This document shows, in pieces, positions 40,521 through 49,389 of a DNA stretch of 64,000 nt. Location: positions 19,735 through 83,734 of the forward strand of contig CAKTCT010000008.1 of the NCBI GenBank assembly GCA_934539585.1, in the 5' to 3' direction. How positions within the stretch are numbered: the first letter of the stretch is position 1; each line of letters begins with the position of its first letter. Source of the stretch: an uncultured Oscillospiraceae bacterium (GTDB lineage Bacteria; Bacillota; Clostridia; Oscillospirales; Ruminococcaceae). Made by a program: the position numbers and the translations under genes. The notes below the pieces were generated by a model, which made no database searches, was not told where the DNA came from, and saw only the letters and a program-made list of their open reading frames with translations.

Positions 40521-41609
40521 ATGAATCGAATTATCGGACTTCCGGCAGTGGAGCCCCTGGACGCGGCGGCCATGGCCGCGGCAAAAGAGCGGCAGGCCAA
40601 ACTCGCCAAGCCTCCCGGGAGCCTGGGGCGGCTGGAGGACCTGTCCGTCCAGCTGGCGGGAATTACCGGAAAGGTCCACAACCAGATCGGGAAAAAGCAC
40701 CTCCTGGTCTTTGCCGCCGACAACGGCGTGGTGGAGGAGGGCGTTTCCAGCGCCCCCCAGAGCGTGACGAAAATGCAGACCATCAACCTGACCCGGAGCA
40801 AGACCGGCGCCTCCGTTCTGTGCAGCCACTTCGGCTGCGGCATTACCGTCTGCGACGTCGGCGTCAACGGGGAGATCCGGGAACCCAGGGTCCTGAACCG
40901 GAAAATCGCCTACGGCACCCGGAATATGGTCAAGGGCCCGGCCATGACCCGGGAACAGGCCCTTCAGGCCATCCATGTGGGCGTCCGGCTGGCCATGGAT
41001 ACCGACGCCGACGTGCTGGGCGTCGGCGAAATGGGCATCGGCAACACCACCACCTCCTCGGCGGTGCTGGCGGTCCTGCTGGGGGCCGATGTGGAGACGG
41101 TGACGGGCCGGGGCGGCGGCATCACCGACGACAGCTTCCGGAAGAAAAAGGACGTGATCCGGGCCGCTATCCAGAAAAACCGCCCCGACCCCGGCGACGT
41201 CATCGATGTTCTGGCCAAGGTCGGAGGGCTGGACATCGCCGCCATGTGCGGCGCGTTTCTGGGCGGTGCGGCCAGCCATCGGCCGGTGGTGATCGACGGC
41301 TTTATCTCCGCTGTGGCGGCCCTTTGCGCCTGGAAGCTCTGCCCCGACGCGCTGGGGTACTTCATCCCCAGCCACGCCTCCTACGAGATCGGCTATCGGC
41401 TGGCTATGGACGCCATGGATTTGCAGCCCCTGTTCCTTCTGGGGATGCGGCTGGGGGAGGGCAGCGGCTGTCCTCTGGCCTTTGAGGTCCTGGACGCCGC
41501 CTGCGCCGTTCTCAACGACATGGCCACCTTCGACCAGGCGGGCATCGACGACGGCTATCTGGACGAGATCCGGCAGGGGGACAAATTCACCGTGGAGGGC
41601 GCGAAATGA
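40521..41609 (+). CDS. cobT: nicotinate-nucleotide-dimethylbenzimidazole phosphoribosyltransferase
   Basis: The protein has 362 residues, the normal size. 'KPPGSLGRLEDLSVQLAGI' (about 30-48), 'VFAADNGVVEEGVS' (about 63-76), 'GEMGIGNTTTSSA' (about 171-183) and 'LGMRLGEGSGCPLAFE' (about 308-323, with the catalytic Glu) are diagnostic. CobT activates the lower-ligand base to alpha-ribazole phosphate for B12 assembly. It overlaps cobU by 4 bases (ATGA). Confidence 0.95.
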   Translation: MNRIIGLPAVEPLDAAAMAAAKERQAKLAKPPGSLGRLEDLSVQLAGITGKVHNQIGKKHLLVFAADNGVVEEGVSSAPQSVTKMQTINLTRSKTGASVLCSHFGCGITVCDVGVNGEIREPRVLNRKIAYGTRNMVKGPAMTREQALQAIHVGVRLAMDTDADVLGVGEMGIGNTTTSSAVLAVLLGADVETVTGRGGGITDDSFRKKKDVIRAAIQKNRPDPGDVIDVLAKVGGLDIAAMCGAFLGGAASHRPVVIDGFISAVAALCAWKLCPDALGYFIPSHASYEIGYRLAMDAMDLQPLFLLGMRLGEGSGCPLAFEVLDAACAVLNDMATFDQAGIDDGYLDEIRQGDKFTVEGAK

Positions 41610-42151
41610 CCTGTTTCATCTCCGGCGGAGCCAAAAACGGCAAGTCCGGCATCGCCCAGGACCTGGTTCTGGCCCTGGCCCAGGGGGGAAAACGCTACTA
41701 CGTGGCCACCATGATCTCCACCGGCGCGGAGGACGATGCGCGCATCCGGCGGCATATCGCCGACCGGGCGGGCATGGGCTTTGAAACGGTGGAGTGCCGG
41801 AAGAACATCCTGGACTGCCTGAAAACGGCGGACCGGGAGGGGGCGTTTCTGGTGGACAGCGTCACCGCCTTGATACAGAACGCCCTGTTTCCTGTGGAGA
41901 AGAACTACGAAATGGACCTGGCGGCGGCGAGGCGCTGCGCCGACCAGCTGGTGGAGTTCGCCGGGATGGTCCGCCACGGGGTCTTTGTCAGCGATTTCAT
42001 TTATTCCGACGCGGAGCGGTACTCGGAAAGCACCGAGGCCTACCGGAAGTGTCTGGCGGACATCGACCGCCGGCTGGCCGCGGTCTGCGACACGGTGATC
42101 GAGGTGTCGGCGGGCCGGGCGGTGGTCCATAAGGGGGATTTGCGGCTATGA
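41606..42151 (+). CDS. cobU: adenosylcobinamide kinase / cobinamide-phosphate guanylyltransferase
   Basis: The protein has 181 residues. The P-loop 'ISGGAKNGKSGIAQ' (about 5-18) and 'LVDSVTALIQNALF' (about 82-95) fit CobU, a bifunctional enzyme that phosphorylates adenosylcobinamide and then attaches GMP. 'YVATMISTGAEDDARIRRHI' (about 32-51) resembles the guanylylation region, but the usual catalytic His pattern (HxxRR) appears only in altered form. Overlaps with cobT (4 bases) and cobS (4 bases) indicate one transcript and translational coupling. Confidence 0.88.
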   Translation: MTCFISGGAKNGKSGIAQDLVLALAQGGKRYYVATMISTGAEDDARIRRHIADRAGMGFETVECRKNILDCLKTADREGAFLVDSVTALIQNALFPVEKNYEMDLAAARRCADQLVEFAGMVRHGVFVSDFIYSDAERYSESTEAYRKCLADIDRRLAAVCDTVIEVSAGRAVVHKGDLRL

Positions 42152-42888
42152 AAAAATACGTTCACGCCTTTGCCATGTGTCAGAGCATGTTCTGCGCCGT
42201 TCCTTTTCCCGGGAACATCTGGGACGAGGAGGCCCGGGACAGGATGCTGCTGTTTCTGCCCGTGGTCGGGTTGGAAATGGGCGTTCTTTGGGCGGCGCTG
42301 GCCTGGCTCTGCCGGTGGCTGGGGCTTCCGGCGCTGATTGCGGGGGTGGCGCTCTGCGCGTTTCCGTACCTGGTGACGGGGTGCATCCACCTGGACGGCT
42401 ACATGGACGTAACCGACGCGGTGAAGTCCTGGCGGGACCTGGACCGCCGGAGGGAAATCCTCAAGGACTCCCATGTGGGCAGCTTTGCGGTAATCGGGGT
42501 CGTTTTGCTGCTGCTGGCCCAGTTTGCGCTGCTGGCTTCGGCTCCGGAGACGGCGGATTACCGGGTCCTGGCCCTGATCCCGGCGGTGAGCCGGTGCGGC
42601 TCCGCCCTGGCGGTGACGGTTTTGAAGCCCATGTCCACCAGCCAGTATGCGGGACAGAAGAAGCCCAAGTCCCATGTTGCAGTGCTGATTGCGATGACCG
42701 TTCTGCTGACCGCAGCGGGATTCCTGCTTTGCGGGCGGTACGTGTTTGCCCTGACAGGGTGCCTAGCGGGATACGTTCTGGCCCTGCGCCGGGCTTACAG
42801 ATCTCTGGACGGAATGAGCGGCGACGTGGCGGGCTACGCTCTGACCATCGGGGAGCTGTGCGCCGTTGCCGTATATGCGTTGATTTAG
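42148..42888 (+). CDS. cobS: adenosylcobinamide-GDP ribazoletransferase
   Basis: The protein has 246 residues with about six membrane helices. 'GCIHLDGYMDVTDAVKSWRD' (about 75-94) is the CobS motif with Asp residues at the membrane face. 'ILKDSHVGSFAVIGVVLLLL' follows. CobS joins adenosylcobinamide-GDP and alpha-ribazole (phosphate) to make cobalamin or its phosphate at the membrane. It overlaps cobU by four bases. Confidence 0.94.
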   Translation: MKKYVHAFAMCQSMFCAVPFPGNIWDEEARDRMLLFLPVVGLEMGVLWAALAWLCRWLGLPALIAGVALCAFPYLVTGCIHLDGYMDVTDAVKSWRDLDRRREILKDSHVGSFAVIGVVLLLLAQFALLASAPETADYRVLALIPAVSRCGSALAVTVLKPMSTSQYAGQKKPKSHVAVLIAMTVLLTAAGFLLCGRYVFALTGCLAGYVLALRRAYRSLDGMSGDVAGYALTIGELCAVAVYALI

Positions 42889-42897
42889 GAGAAGAAC

Positions 42898-43260
42898 ATG
42901 ATTCTGATTATCGGCGGAGCCTATCAGGGCAAGCTGGATTTTGCCAAGGAAGCCTTCGGGGTCACGGACGGGGACGTCTGTTGCTGTGACGCCGGGGAGA
43001 TTGATTTTTCCAAGCGGTGCGTTTACCGCATCGAGGAGTTCACCTACCGCCACCCCGATCCCGTAGGGTATTTCAAAGCCCACCGGGGGGAGTGGCAGGA
43101 CAGCATCCTGATCTGCCGGGACATTTTCTGCGGAGTGGTGCCCATGGGCGCGGAAAACCGGGCCTGGCGGCAGAACACCGGGCGGCTGTGCCAGTATCTG
43201 GCCAGGGAAGCCCGGCAGGTCAGCCGGATTTTTTGCGGATTGGAGCAGCGACTGAAATGA
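42898..43260 (+). CDS. short CobU-like protein
   Basis: The protein has 120 residues. The N-terminal 'MILIIGGAYQGKLDFAKEAF' resembles the CobU P-loop, with a shortened GGAYQGK. The C-terminal 'GVVPMGAENRAWRQNTGRLC' resembles the end of the CobU fold. It is about two thirds the length of CobU and lacks the middle guanylylation segment. It lies 9 bases after cobS and overlaps the phosphatase gene by 4 bases, so it belongs to the operon. I infer a divergent CobU homologue, perhaps a kinase-only or accessory subunit; the true role is not known. Confidence 0.7.
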   Translation: MILIIGGAYQGKLDFAKEAFGVTDGDVCCCDAGEIDFSKRCVYRIEEFTYRHPDPVGYFKAHRGEWQDSILICRDIFCGVVPMGAENRAWRQNTGRLCQYLAREARQVSRIFCGLEQRLK

Positions 43261-43796
43261 TCATCTATCTGATTCGCCACGGAAAGACCGCGGCCAACGA
43301 AAAGCACCTCTACTGCGGCAGCACGGACCTGCCCCTGTCGGAGGAGGGAGCCAAGGCCCTGGGGCGGTTCCCCCGGGAGCTCCCCAACGTCCGCTTTGTC
43401 ACCAGCGGCATGAAGCGGACCAACGAGACCCTGAAGCGGCTGTTCGGGGATGTGCCCTTTACCGAGGACCCCCGCTTCCGGGAGATGGATTTCGGCCTTT
43501 TTGAGATGCACAGCTATGCGGAGCTGAAGGACACCCCGGCCTACCAGCAGTGGCTTTCCGGGGACAACGAGGCCAACCCCGCGCCGGGGGGCGAAAGCGG
43601 CGTCCAGATGAAGGAGCGGGCGTGGGAGGCATTTTCGGAGCTCCGGGAGGACACGGTGGTCGTGACCCACGGCGGCGTCATTGCCGCCATCATGGAGCGG
43701 CTGTTCCCCCAGGAGGGGAAGAACCGGTACCAGTGGCAGCCTGCTCCGGGGGGCGGGTACGTCCTGGACGGCGGCGGGTATCAGAAGCTGGAATAA
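43257..43796 (+). CDS. histidine phosphatase, probable alpha-ribazole phosphatase
   Basis: The protein has 179 residues of the histidine phosphatase superfamily. The catalytic 'LIRHGKTAANE' (about 5-15) holds the phospho-accepting His, and the second site is 'VVTHGGVIAAIME' (about 138-150). 'FREMDFGLFEMHSYAEL' holds the acid/base Glu region. In a cob operon the expected role is CobC, removal of phosphate from alpha-ribazole phosphate or cobalamin phosphate. By sequence alone a general phosphatase is also possible. It is last in the operon. Confidence 0.85.
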   Translation: MIIYLIRHGKTAANEKHLYCGSTDLPLSEEGAKALGRFPRELPNVRFVTSGMKRTNETLKRLFGDVPFTEDPRFREMDFGLFEMHSYAELKDTPAYQQWLSGDNEANPAPGGESGVQMKERAWEAFSELREDTVVVTHGGVIAAIMERLFPQEGKNRYQWQPAPGGGYVLDGGGYQKLE

Positions 43797-43814
43797 CGGC
43801 AGGACCTTTTTCCC

Positions 43815-43843
43815 TGGACAGCCGGGGAAAGATGTGCTATACT
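43815..43843 (+). promoter_or_regulatory. promoter of the sulfatase gene
   Basis: TGGACA (43815-43820), a 17-base spacer and TATACT (43838-43843) with an extended TGC. The ATG is at 43880. Confidence 0.75.
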
Positions 43844-43879
43844 CAAATCAAACGAATCCTGCAAGAGGAGGTCCTATGG

Positions 43880-45343
43880 ATGAGCAAACCCAATGTGATT
43901 CTTTTGCTGGCGGACGATCTGGGCTACGGCGACCTGTCCTGCTACGGAGGCGTTGGAGCGCCGACGCCCCATATTGACGGCCTGACGGAGGACGGCCTGC
44001 GCTTTGCCGACGGCTACTCCACCTCGGCGGTCTGTACGCCTGCGCGGTACAGTCTCCTGACCGGGGAGTACCCCTTCCGCAACCCCAATACCCACATCCT
44101 GCCGGGAAACGCGCCCTGCATCATCGACCCGAAGCAGGGGACGCTGCCGAAAGTTTTCAAAGCGGCGGGGTACCGGACGGCCGCTATCGGCAAGTGGCAC
44201 CTGGGGCTGGGGAACAACGACCTGGACTGGAACCGGGAGATCAGCTGCACCCCCAACGATATCGGCTTCGACTACTCCTACATCTTCCCGGCCACCAACG
44301 ACCGGGTGCCTTGCGTTTACGTGAAAAACCGTCTGGTGGAGAATCTGGACCCGGCGGACCCCATTGAGGTCTCCTACGACCAGGAGTGCCCCTTTGACGG
44401 GATCCCCACCGTGGCCCGGAACCCGGAAATGCTCCGGATGCGGCACTCCCAGGGCCACGATTGCAGCATCGTCAACGGCGTGGGCCGGATCGGCTACATG
44501 CGGGGCGGCGCCAAGGCGGTCTGGAAGGACGAGGACCTGGCGGAACGGTTCTTGTCCGAGGCGGAGGGCTTTATCCGGGAGAATAAGGAAACGCCCTTCT
44601 TCCTTTATTATGCGCTGCACCAGCCCCATGTCCCCCGGGTGCCCAACCCGCGGTTCGCGGGCAAGAGCGGCCTTGGTCCCCGGGGCGACGTCATCCTGGA
44701 GATGGACGACTGCGTCGGCAGGCTCACCGCCATGCTGGAGCGGGAAGGGCTTCTGGAGGACACCATCCTCATCTTCACCAGCGACAACGGCCCGGTGCTG
44801 GACGACGGCTACATGGACGATGCGGAGCGCCGCAACGCCATGATGCAGCACCGCCCGGCGGGTCCGCTGCGGGGAGGAAAGTACAGCAAATTCGAGGGCG
44901 GGGCCCGGGTCCCGCTGATTGTTTCCTGGAAAGGCCACATCCGGGAGGGAATCTCCCATGCCTTGGTGAGCCAGGTGGACTTTGCGGCGTCCTTTGCGAA
45001 GATGCTGGGGGTGGACCTGCCGGAGGACTGGGCGGTGGACAGCCGGGACGTGCTGGACGCCTTCCTGGGAGAATCCGTCCATGGCCGGGGCGAGATTCTG
45101 GCGGAGTCCGTCAGCAAGGGTCTTTTCCTGCGGCAAGGGAAGTGGACCTACCTGCGGCCGTCGGAGGGCCCGGCCCACAACTGGCACACCAATACGGAGC
45201 TGGGGAACTCCCTGGACCCGCAGCTTTACAACATGGATTACGACATCGGCCAGCGGACCAACGTCGCGGAGCTCCACAAGGACCTGGTGGAGCAGATGGA
45301 CAACCGCATCGGGGAGATTCTGGCCAGCTCCCGCACCCGGTGA
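43880..45343 (+). CDS. Cys-type sulfatase
   Basis: The protein has 487 residues from the ATG at 43880, seven bases after GAGGAGG. 'NVILLLADDLGYGDLSCYGG' (about 5-24) binds Ca2+. 'VCTPARYSLLTG' (about 51-62) is the sulfatase signature, with Cys52 as the residue converted to formylglycine. 'GKWHLG' and 'FTSDNGPVLDD' complete the active site. In anaerobes such Cys-type sites are matured by the radical SAM enzyme anSME, which is not in this window. No signal peptide is visible, so it likely acts on imported sulfated sugars. The neighbours (transporter, heparinase-type lyase) point to glycosaminoglycan-like or mucin substrates. Confidence 0.9.
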   Translation: MSKPNVILLLADDLGYGDLSCYGGVGAPTPHIDGLTEDGLRFADGYSTSAVCTPARYSLLTGEYPFRNPNTHILPGNAPCIIDPKQGTLPKVFKAAGYRTAAIGKWHLGLGNNDLDWNREISCTPNDIGFDYSYIFPATNDRVPCVYVKNRLVENLDPADPIEVSYDQECPFDGIPTVARNPEMLRMRHSQGHDCSIVNGVGRIGYMRGGAKAVWKDEDLAERFLSEAEGFIRENKETPFFLYYALHQPHVPRVPNPRFAGKSGLGPRGDVILEMDDCVGRLTAMLEREGLLEDTILIFTSDNGPVLDDGYMDDAERRNAMMQHRPAGPLRGGKYSKFEGGARVPLIVSWKGHIREGISHALVSQVDFAASFAKMLGVDLPEDWAVDSRDVLDAFLGESVHGRGEILAESVSKGLFLRQGKWTYLRPSEGPAHNWHTNTELGNSLDPQLYNMDYDIGQRTNVAELHKDLVEQMDNRIGEILASSRTR

Positions 45344-45367
45344 TCCTGCGCGGATATCAGATGGCAG

Positions 45368-45397
45368 CCCCCGGAGCTCAAAGGCTCCGGGGGTTTT
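45368..45397 (+). terminator. intrinsic terminator after the sulfatase gene
   Basis: CCCCCGGAGC (45368-45377) and GCTCCGGGGG (45384-45393) form a perfect stem followed by TTTTGTG. Confidence 0.92.
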
Positions 45398-45430
45398 GTG
45401 CTGGACGGAAAATGGAAAAAAGCGGATTTT

Positions 45431-45462
45431 GCTTGATCTATCAATTTTTTGATGGGTCGAGC
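45431..45462. promoter_or_regulatory. inverted repeat upstream of the ABC permease promoter
   Basis: GCTTGATCTATCAA (45431-45444) and TTGATGGGTCGAGC (45449-45462) are inverted with 11 of 14 matches, ending 13 bases before the -35 box. The location suits an activator site, possibly for the membrane AraC-type regulator encoded at 49390. A weak hairpin role is also possible. Confidence 0.5.
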
Positions 45463-45475
45463 AATTCTTTTTGGG

Positions 45476-45504
45476 TTGTATGCGGCCTGTCCCGGTGCTA
45501 AGAT
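45476..45504 (+). promoter_or_regulatory. promoter of the ABC permease pair
   Basis: TTGTAT (45476-45481), a 17-base spacer and TAAGAT (45499-45504) with an extended TGC. Confidence 0.55.
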
Positions 45505-45569
45505 AGGGGCAGAAACGCGATGCCAACCGAATCCGTTCCCATTTCCAGTCAAAAGGAGAAATTGTTCCT

Positions 45570-46487
45570 ATGGCAAAAGAGAAGCAAGGAATTCTGCATC
45601 AGTATTGGAAGCATAAAGAACTATTTTTGCTTCTGCTTCCGGTGATCGCCTATTTTGTGGTGTTTCACTATGTGCCCATGTACGGGGTCCTGATCGCCTT
45701 TGAGGATTTTCTGCCCCGCAGCGGGATTCTGGGGAGCGAATGGGTGGGGCTCCAGAACTTCCAGAAGATGTTTTCGGGGCTCTATTTCTGGCCGGTGTTC
45801 CGGAATACGCTGATCATCAGCTTTTTAAAGCTCATCGTGGGCTTCCCCATGCCCATTATCCTTGCGCTGCTGCTGAACGAGGTCAGCTGCGGGTGGTTCA
45901 AAAAGAGCGTGCAGACCATTACCTACCTTCCCCATTTCATCGGCTGGGTGGTGCTGGCGGGGATCGTCCAGCAGGTGCTTTCTCCGTCCACCGGCGTGCT
46001 GAATTACGTGATCACGGCCCTGGGAGGCGAACCTATCTTCTTCATGGGCAGCACCAAGTGGTTCCGGCCGGTGGTGGTGCTTTCCAGCATCTGGCGGAAC
46101 TGCGGCTGGGACAGCATCATCTACCTGGCGGCCACATCCGGCATCGACCCCACCATGTATGAAGCGGCCAACCTGGATGGCGCTACCCGGTTCCAGAAAA
46201 TCTGGTATGTGACGCTGCCCGGGCTGATTCCCACCATTACCATCATGCTGATCTTTGCCCTGGGCGGCGTTATGAACGATGATTTCGACCAGCTGTACAA
46301 CATGCTCAATGCCAAGGTCTTGTCCGTAGGCGACGTCATCGGCACATATACCTATCGCGTGGGCCTGCAGCAGATGAATTACAGCTACGCCACCGCCGTC
46401 GGCCTTTTCAAAAACGTAATCGCGCTGCTTCTGGTGTCGTTGAGCAACCTCTTTTCCAAAAAAATCAGCGGCAGCTCGCTGTGGTAA
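45570..46487 (+). CDS. carbohydrate ABC transporter permease (LplB/YteP type)
   Basis: The protein has 305 residues and six membrane helices. The coupling 'EAANLDGATRFQKIW' loop (about 200-214) contacts the ATPase. 'YVPMYGVLIAFEDFLPRSG' near the N-terminus is typical of the LplB/YteP permeases that import oligosaccharides, including unsaturated uronides. It is the first gene of the transporter set, with the second permease 27 bases later. No ATPase gene is adjacent, so a shared MsmX-like ATPase elsewhere is expected. Confidence 0.9.
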   Translation: MAKEKQGILHQYWKHKELFLLLLPVIAYFVVFHYVPMYGVLIAFEDFLPRSGILGSEWVGLQNFQKMFSGLYFWPVFRNTLIISFLKLIVGFPMPIILALLLNEVSCGWFKKSVQTITYLPHFIGWVVLAGIVQQVLSPSTGVLNYVITALGGEPIFFMGSTKWFRPVVVLSSIWRNCGWDSIIYLAATSGIDPTMYEAANLDGATRFQKIWYVTLPGLIPTITIMLIFALGGVMNDDFDQLYNMLNAKVLSVGDVIGTYTYRVGLQQMNYSYATAVGLFKNVIALLLVSLSNLFSKKISGSSLW

Positions 46488-46514
46488 ATCCAGGGCAGAA
46501 CAGGAGGAGCCAGA

Positions 46515-47396
46515 ATGACCCATACGAAAAAAAGACGCGCGTCCATTTCCAGCAGAGTCTTTGATGTCATCGTCTATACGCTGCTGGTGCTGGTGGCTCT
46601 GGTGACGATCATCCCCTTTTTGCAGGTCGTTACCATTTCCATGAGCCCGCCGGAGGTGGTGGCCAGCTACGGCCTTCACCTTTTCCCCACGAAAATCGAC
46701 ATGGAGGGCTACCGGAGCATTTTCAAATACAAGCTGCTGTGGAGCTCTTACTACAACACCATTGTGCGGACGGCGCTGGGCACGGGGCTGAGCATGGTCC
46801 TGTACATCGTCGGCGCGTATCCGCTGTCCAAGAGGTATCTGCCAAACCGGCGGTTCTGGATGTTCTTCGTGATCTTCACCATGTACTTTTCCGGCGGCAT
46901 GATCCCCAGCTACCTGCTCATCAACAACTGGCTGAAGCTTTCCAATACCCTTTGGGCCCTGATTCTGCCCCCGGCCATGAGCGCCTATAACCTGATCATC
47001 GTCCGGAACTTCTTTGAATCCATCCCCGACTCCCTGGAGGAATCGGCCCGGATCGACGGGGCCCGGGAGACCACGGTGCTCTTTCGGATCGTGGTGCCCC
47101 TGTCCAAGCCCGTCCTTGCCACAGTGGCCCTGTGGTGCATGGTGAGCCACTGGAACGCCTGGTACGACTGCATGCTTTACATCCGGGACGACGCCAGGTA
47201 CGTCCTGCAGTACACCTTGCAGCGCATCCTTCTGGACGGGCAGGTCCAGGACCTGGACAACATCGGGGCCAAGGTCAACACCGAGACCATGAAGATGGCC
47301 TCCATCGTGGTTTCCATCCTGCCCATTATGGTCGTCTACCCCTTTGTGCAGAAGTATTTCACCAAGGGCGTGATGATCGGCGCAGTCAAGGGCTGA
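46515..47396 (+). CDS. carbohydrate ABC transporter permease (YtcP/LplC type)
   Basis: The protein has 293 residues and six membrane helices. The N-terminus 'RRASISSRVFDVIVYTLLVL' and the segment 'YFSGGMIPSYLLINNWLKLS' (about 120-139) are hallmarks of the YtcP/YesQ family. The coupling loop is 'EESARIDGARE' (about 176-186). It pairs with the upstream permease to form the membrane pore. The ATG at 46515 follows AGGAGG. The solute-binding lipoprotein follows after a 246-base gap with its own promoter. Confidence 0.9.
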   Translation: MTHTKKRRASISSRVFDVIVYTLLVLVALVTIIPFLQVVTISMSPPEVVASYGLHLFPTKIDMEGYRSIFKYKLLWSSYYNTIVRTALGTGLSMVLYIVGAYPLSKRYLPNRRFWMFFVIFTMYFSGGMIPSYLLINNWLKLSNTLWALILPPAMSAYNLIIVRNFFESIPDSLEESARIDGARETTVLFRIVVPLSKPVLATVALWCMVSHWNAWYDCMLYIRDDARYVLQYTLQRILLDGQVQDLDNIGAKVNTETMKMASIVVSILPIMVVYPFVQKYFTKGVMIGAVKG

Positions 47397-47548
47397 TGTT
47401 CCCTGCGACAAGTGAGCCGCCGCGCAACCGGCGGATTTGCTGAAAAATCGGCGGACGCCGAAGAAGGAAGAAGGGTGATCGCAAAGAAGTTCCGGCATCC
47501 CAGGATTGCGGCTTGCGCGGTGCGCGGGCCGAAAAGCAGGACGGCTTC

Positions 47549-47576
47549 TTGCAATTCCGGCAGAATCGTGTATAAT
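47549..47576 (+). promoter_or_regulatory. promoter of the solute-binding protein gene
   Basis: TTGCAA (47549-47554), a 16-base spacer and perfect TATAAT (47571-47576). It gives the binding protein a separate transcript, matching the usual need for excess binding protein. Confidence 0.75.
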
Positions 47577-47642
47577 GAAACCAACGGAATGTGCAGGCCA
47601 GCCGAAAAACGTATCCGCTATGGAAAGGAATGAATCAACCTT

Positions 47643-49280
47643 ATGAAAAAGAACAGAAAATTGGCTGCTCTCGGGCTGGTTTGCGCAATGATGGCCAGCA
47701 TGGCCGCCGGATGCGGCAACTCCGGCGATACCAGCAAGACCCCGGAGGACTCCAGCACCCCCGTTTCCTCCGCCAGCAGCGCGGTCGTGGAGGAGGAAAA
47801 GGACCCGGTCACCCTGGAATGGCTGGCCTACAACTGCTACGGGCAGCCCAAAGAGGACTCCCAGGTGGTCCAGGAGTTTGAGAAGCGCTTTAACGTAAAG
47901 TTCGACTTCTGGTTTGTGGACGACCAGAAATGGGAAGAAGTTCTGGGCGCCCGGCTGGCCTCCGGTGAGATGCCCGACGTCATGAAGGTGAAGAACACCA
48001 GCAACATCCCCAGCTATGTGAAACAGGGCGTTCTGGCCCCCATCGACGATACCATTCAGGCCAGGATTCCGGCGACCATGAAAGCCATCAACGACCTGGA
48101 CTCCGATGGCACCGGCTTTATGGATGCGTATTATGACGGCCAGCTCTACCTGCTGAAAACGCCTACGGTCTACGGCGACTGCGCAACGATCCTGATGTGG
48201 CGGAAGGATTGGCTGACCAACCTGGGCATGGAAATTCCCACCACCATCGACGAGCTGGAACAGGTCCTGGTGGCGGTACGCAACAATGACCCCGACGGCA
48301 ACGGCGCTAAGGACACCTATGGTCTGTCCAACACTGCCTTGAACGCCATTTTCGGTGCTTATGGCGACATTCCCATGAAGGAGTTCCGGGGCACCGGCTC
48401 CCAGAAACTGTACTTTACTATGCGGGATGACAAGGTTGCATATGCCTGCATCCAGCCTGAAATGAAGGAAGCCCTGACCAAATTGCAGCAGTGGTACAAG
48501 GACGGCCTCATCGATCCGGAATTTGTCACCGGCGAAAACACCGGCGGATACTGGGCCATCTCCCAGGCCTTCAACAACGATAAGATCGCCGTGACCGGCA
48601 TGGTGACGCCCTATCACTGGCTTACCCCCGAGTCCGATGAAATCGCCGGCGGTCCTTGCTGGGTGGAGTTCGTTGCGCTGCATCCGGACACCGAGCTGGG
48701 CACCACCGTTGACTTTGGCACGCCTTTCGTCGGCCCGGAAGGCAAGTCCGGCACTCAGTGCACAGGCTTCTGGAGCAACTCCGGCTTCGGCATCACCACC
48801 CAGTGCGTAGAGGATGAGGACAAGCTGAACGCGCTGACCTCTATCATGGAAGGTTTGGTAACGGACGATGACTTGTATCAGCTCGCTCGTATCGGCGTCG
48901 AGAATGTGGACTGGAAGTATGACGACCAGGGAATCCCCCAGAACCTCAACGAAAGAACTGCTGCGGAAACCGATGAGGAAGGTATTGCAGTGTTCACCCA
49001 GGTTGGTCTGAACTACAAGATGATGAAGAATGTCTATCGGCCTTATGTACAGCAGTACTTTGAGGATCACAAGGTTTCGGGTTATACTGGCGTATTGGTG
49101 CCGGTTACCGAGGCAGAGACCAGCTACGGTACCGATCTCAAGACCTTCACCCTGGATGCGTACATCAAGTTCACCACCGGCGAGGAGAGCATGGACACGT
49201 GGGACGATTTCGTCAGCCAGTTCAACTCTCTGGGCGGCCAGCAGATCGTGGACGAGATCAACGCAGTCCTGGGCAAATAA
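47643..49280 (+). CDS. extracellular solute-binding lipoprotein (LplA-type)
   Basis: The protein has 545 residues. The signal peptide ends in the lipobox 'MAAGCG' (Cys24), followed by a Ser/Thr-rich linker (25-50). The large periplasmic-binding-protein domain begins 'VTLEWLAYNCYGQP'. The length (about 550) and 'LQQWYKDGLIDPEF' fit the LplA/YtcQ binding proteins that serve YteP/YtcP permeases. It captures the oligosaccharide at the outer membrane face and passes it to the permease pair. The substrate is inferred from the sulfatase and lyase in the locus. Confidence 0.9.
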   Translation: MKKNRKLAALGLVCAMMASMAAGCGNSGDTSKTPEDSSTPVSSASSAVVEEEKDPVTLEWLAYNCYGQPKEDSQVVQEFEKRFNVKFDFWFVDDQKWEEVLGARLASGEMPDVMKVKNTSNIPSYVKQGVLAPIDDTIQARIPATMKAINDLDSDGTGFMDAYYDGQLYLLKTPTVYGDCATILMWRKDWLTNLGMEIPTTIDELEQVLVAVRNNDPDGNGAKDTYGLSNTALNAIFGAYGDIPMKEFRGTGSQKLYFTMRDDKVAYACIQPEMKEALTKLQQWYKDGLIDPEFVTGENTGGYWAISQAFNNDKIAVTGMVTPYHWLTPESDEIAGGPCWVEFVALHPDTELGTTVDFGTPFVGPEGKSGTQCTGFWSNSGFGITTQCVEDEDKLNALTSIMEGLVTDDDLYQLARIGVENVDWKYDDQGIPQNLNERTAAETDEEGIAVFTQVGLNYKMMKNVYRPYVQQYFEDHKVSGYTGVLVPVTEAETSYGTDLKTFTLDAYIKFTTGEESMDTWDDFVSQFNSLGGQQIVDEINAVLGK

Positions 49281-49302
49281 GCCACGAGCTTTAAAACGGA
49301 AT

Positions 49303-49331
49303 CAGGAGGCCCCGGAAGGGGGGCTCCTTTC
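49303..49331 (+). terminator. hairpin after the solute-binding protein gene
   Basis: AGGAGGCCCC pairs imperfectly with GGGGGGCTCCT, followed by TTCCGTGGGTTTTT. Moderate terminator. Confidence 0.6.
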
Positions 49332-49389
49332 CGTGGGTTTTTCGGGGATTTCAAACGCGGCGAAATGACAGCGGAAAGAGGTGGTTTGG

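Noticed and set aside
45825..49070. 1081-codon open frame antisense to the ABC transporter genes
   Set aside because: It spans three unrelated plus-strand genes and their gaps; low-complexity product and no ribosome site.
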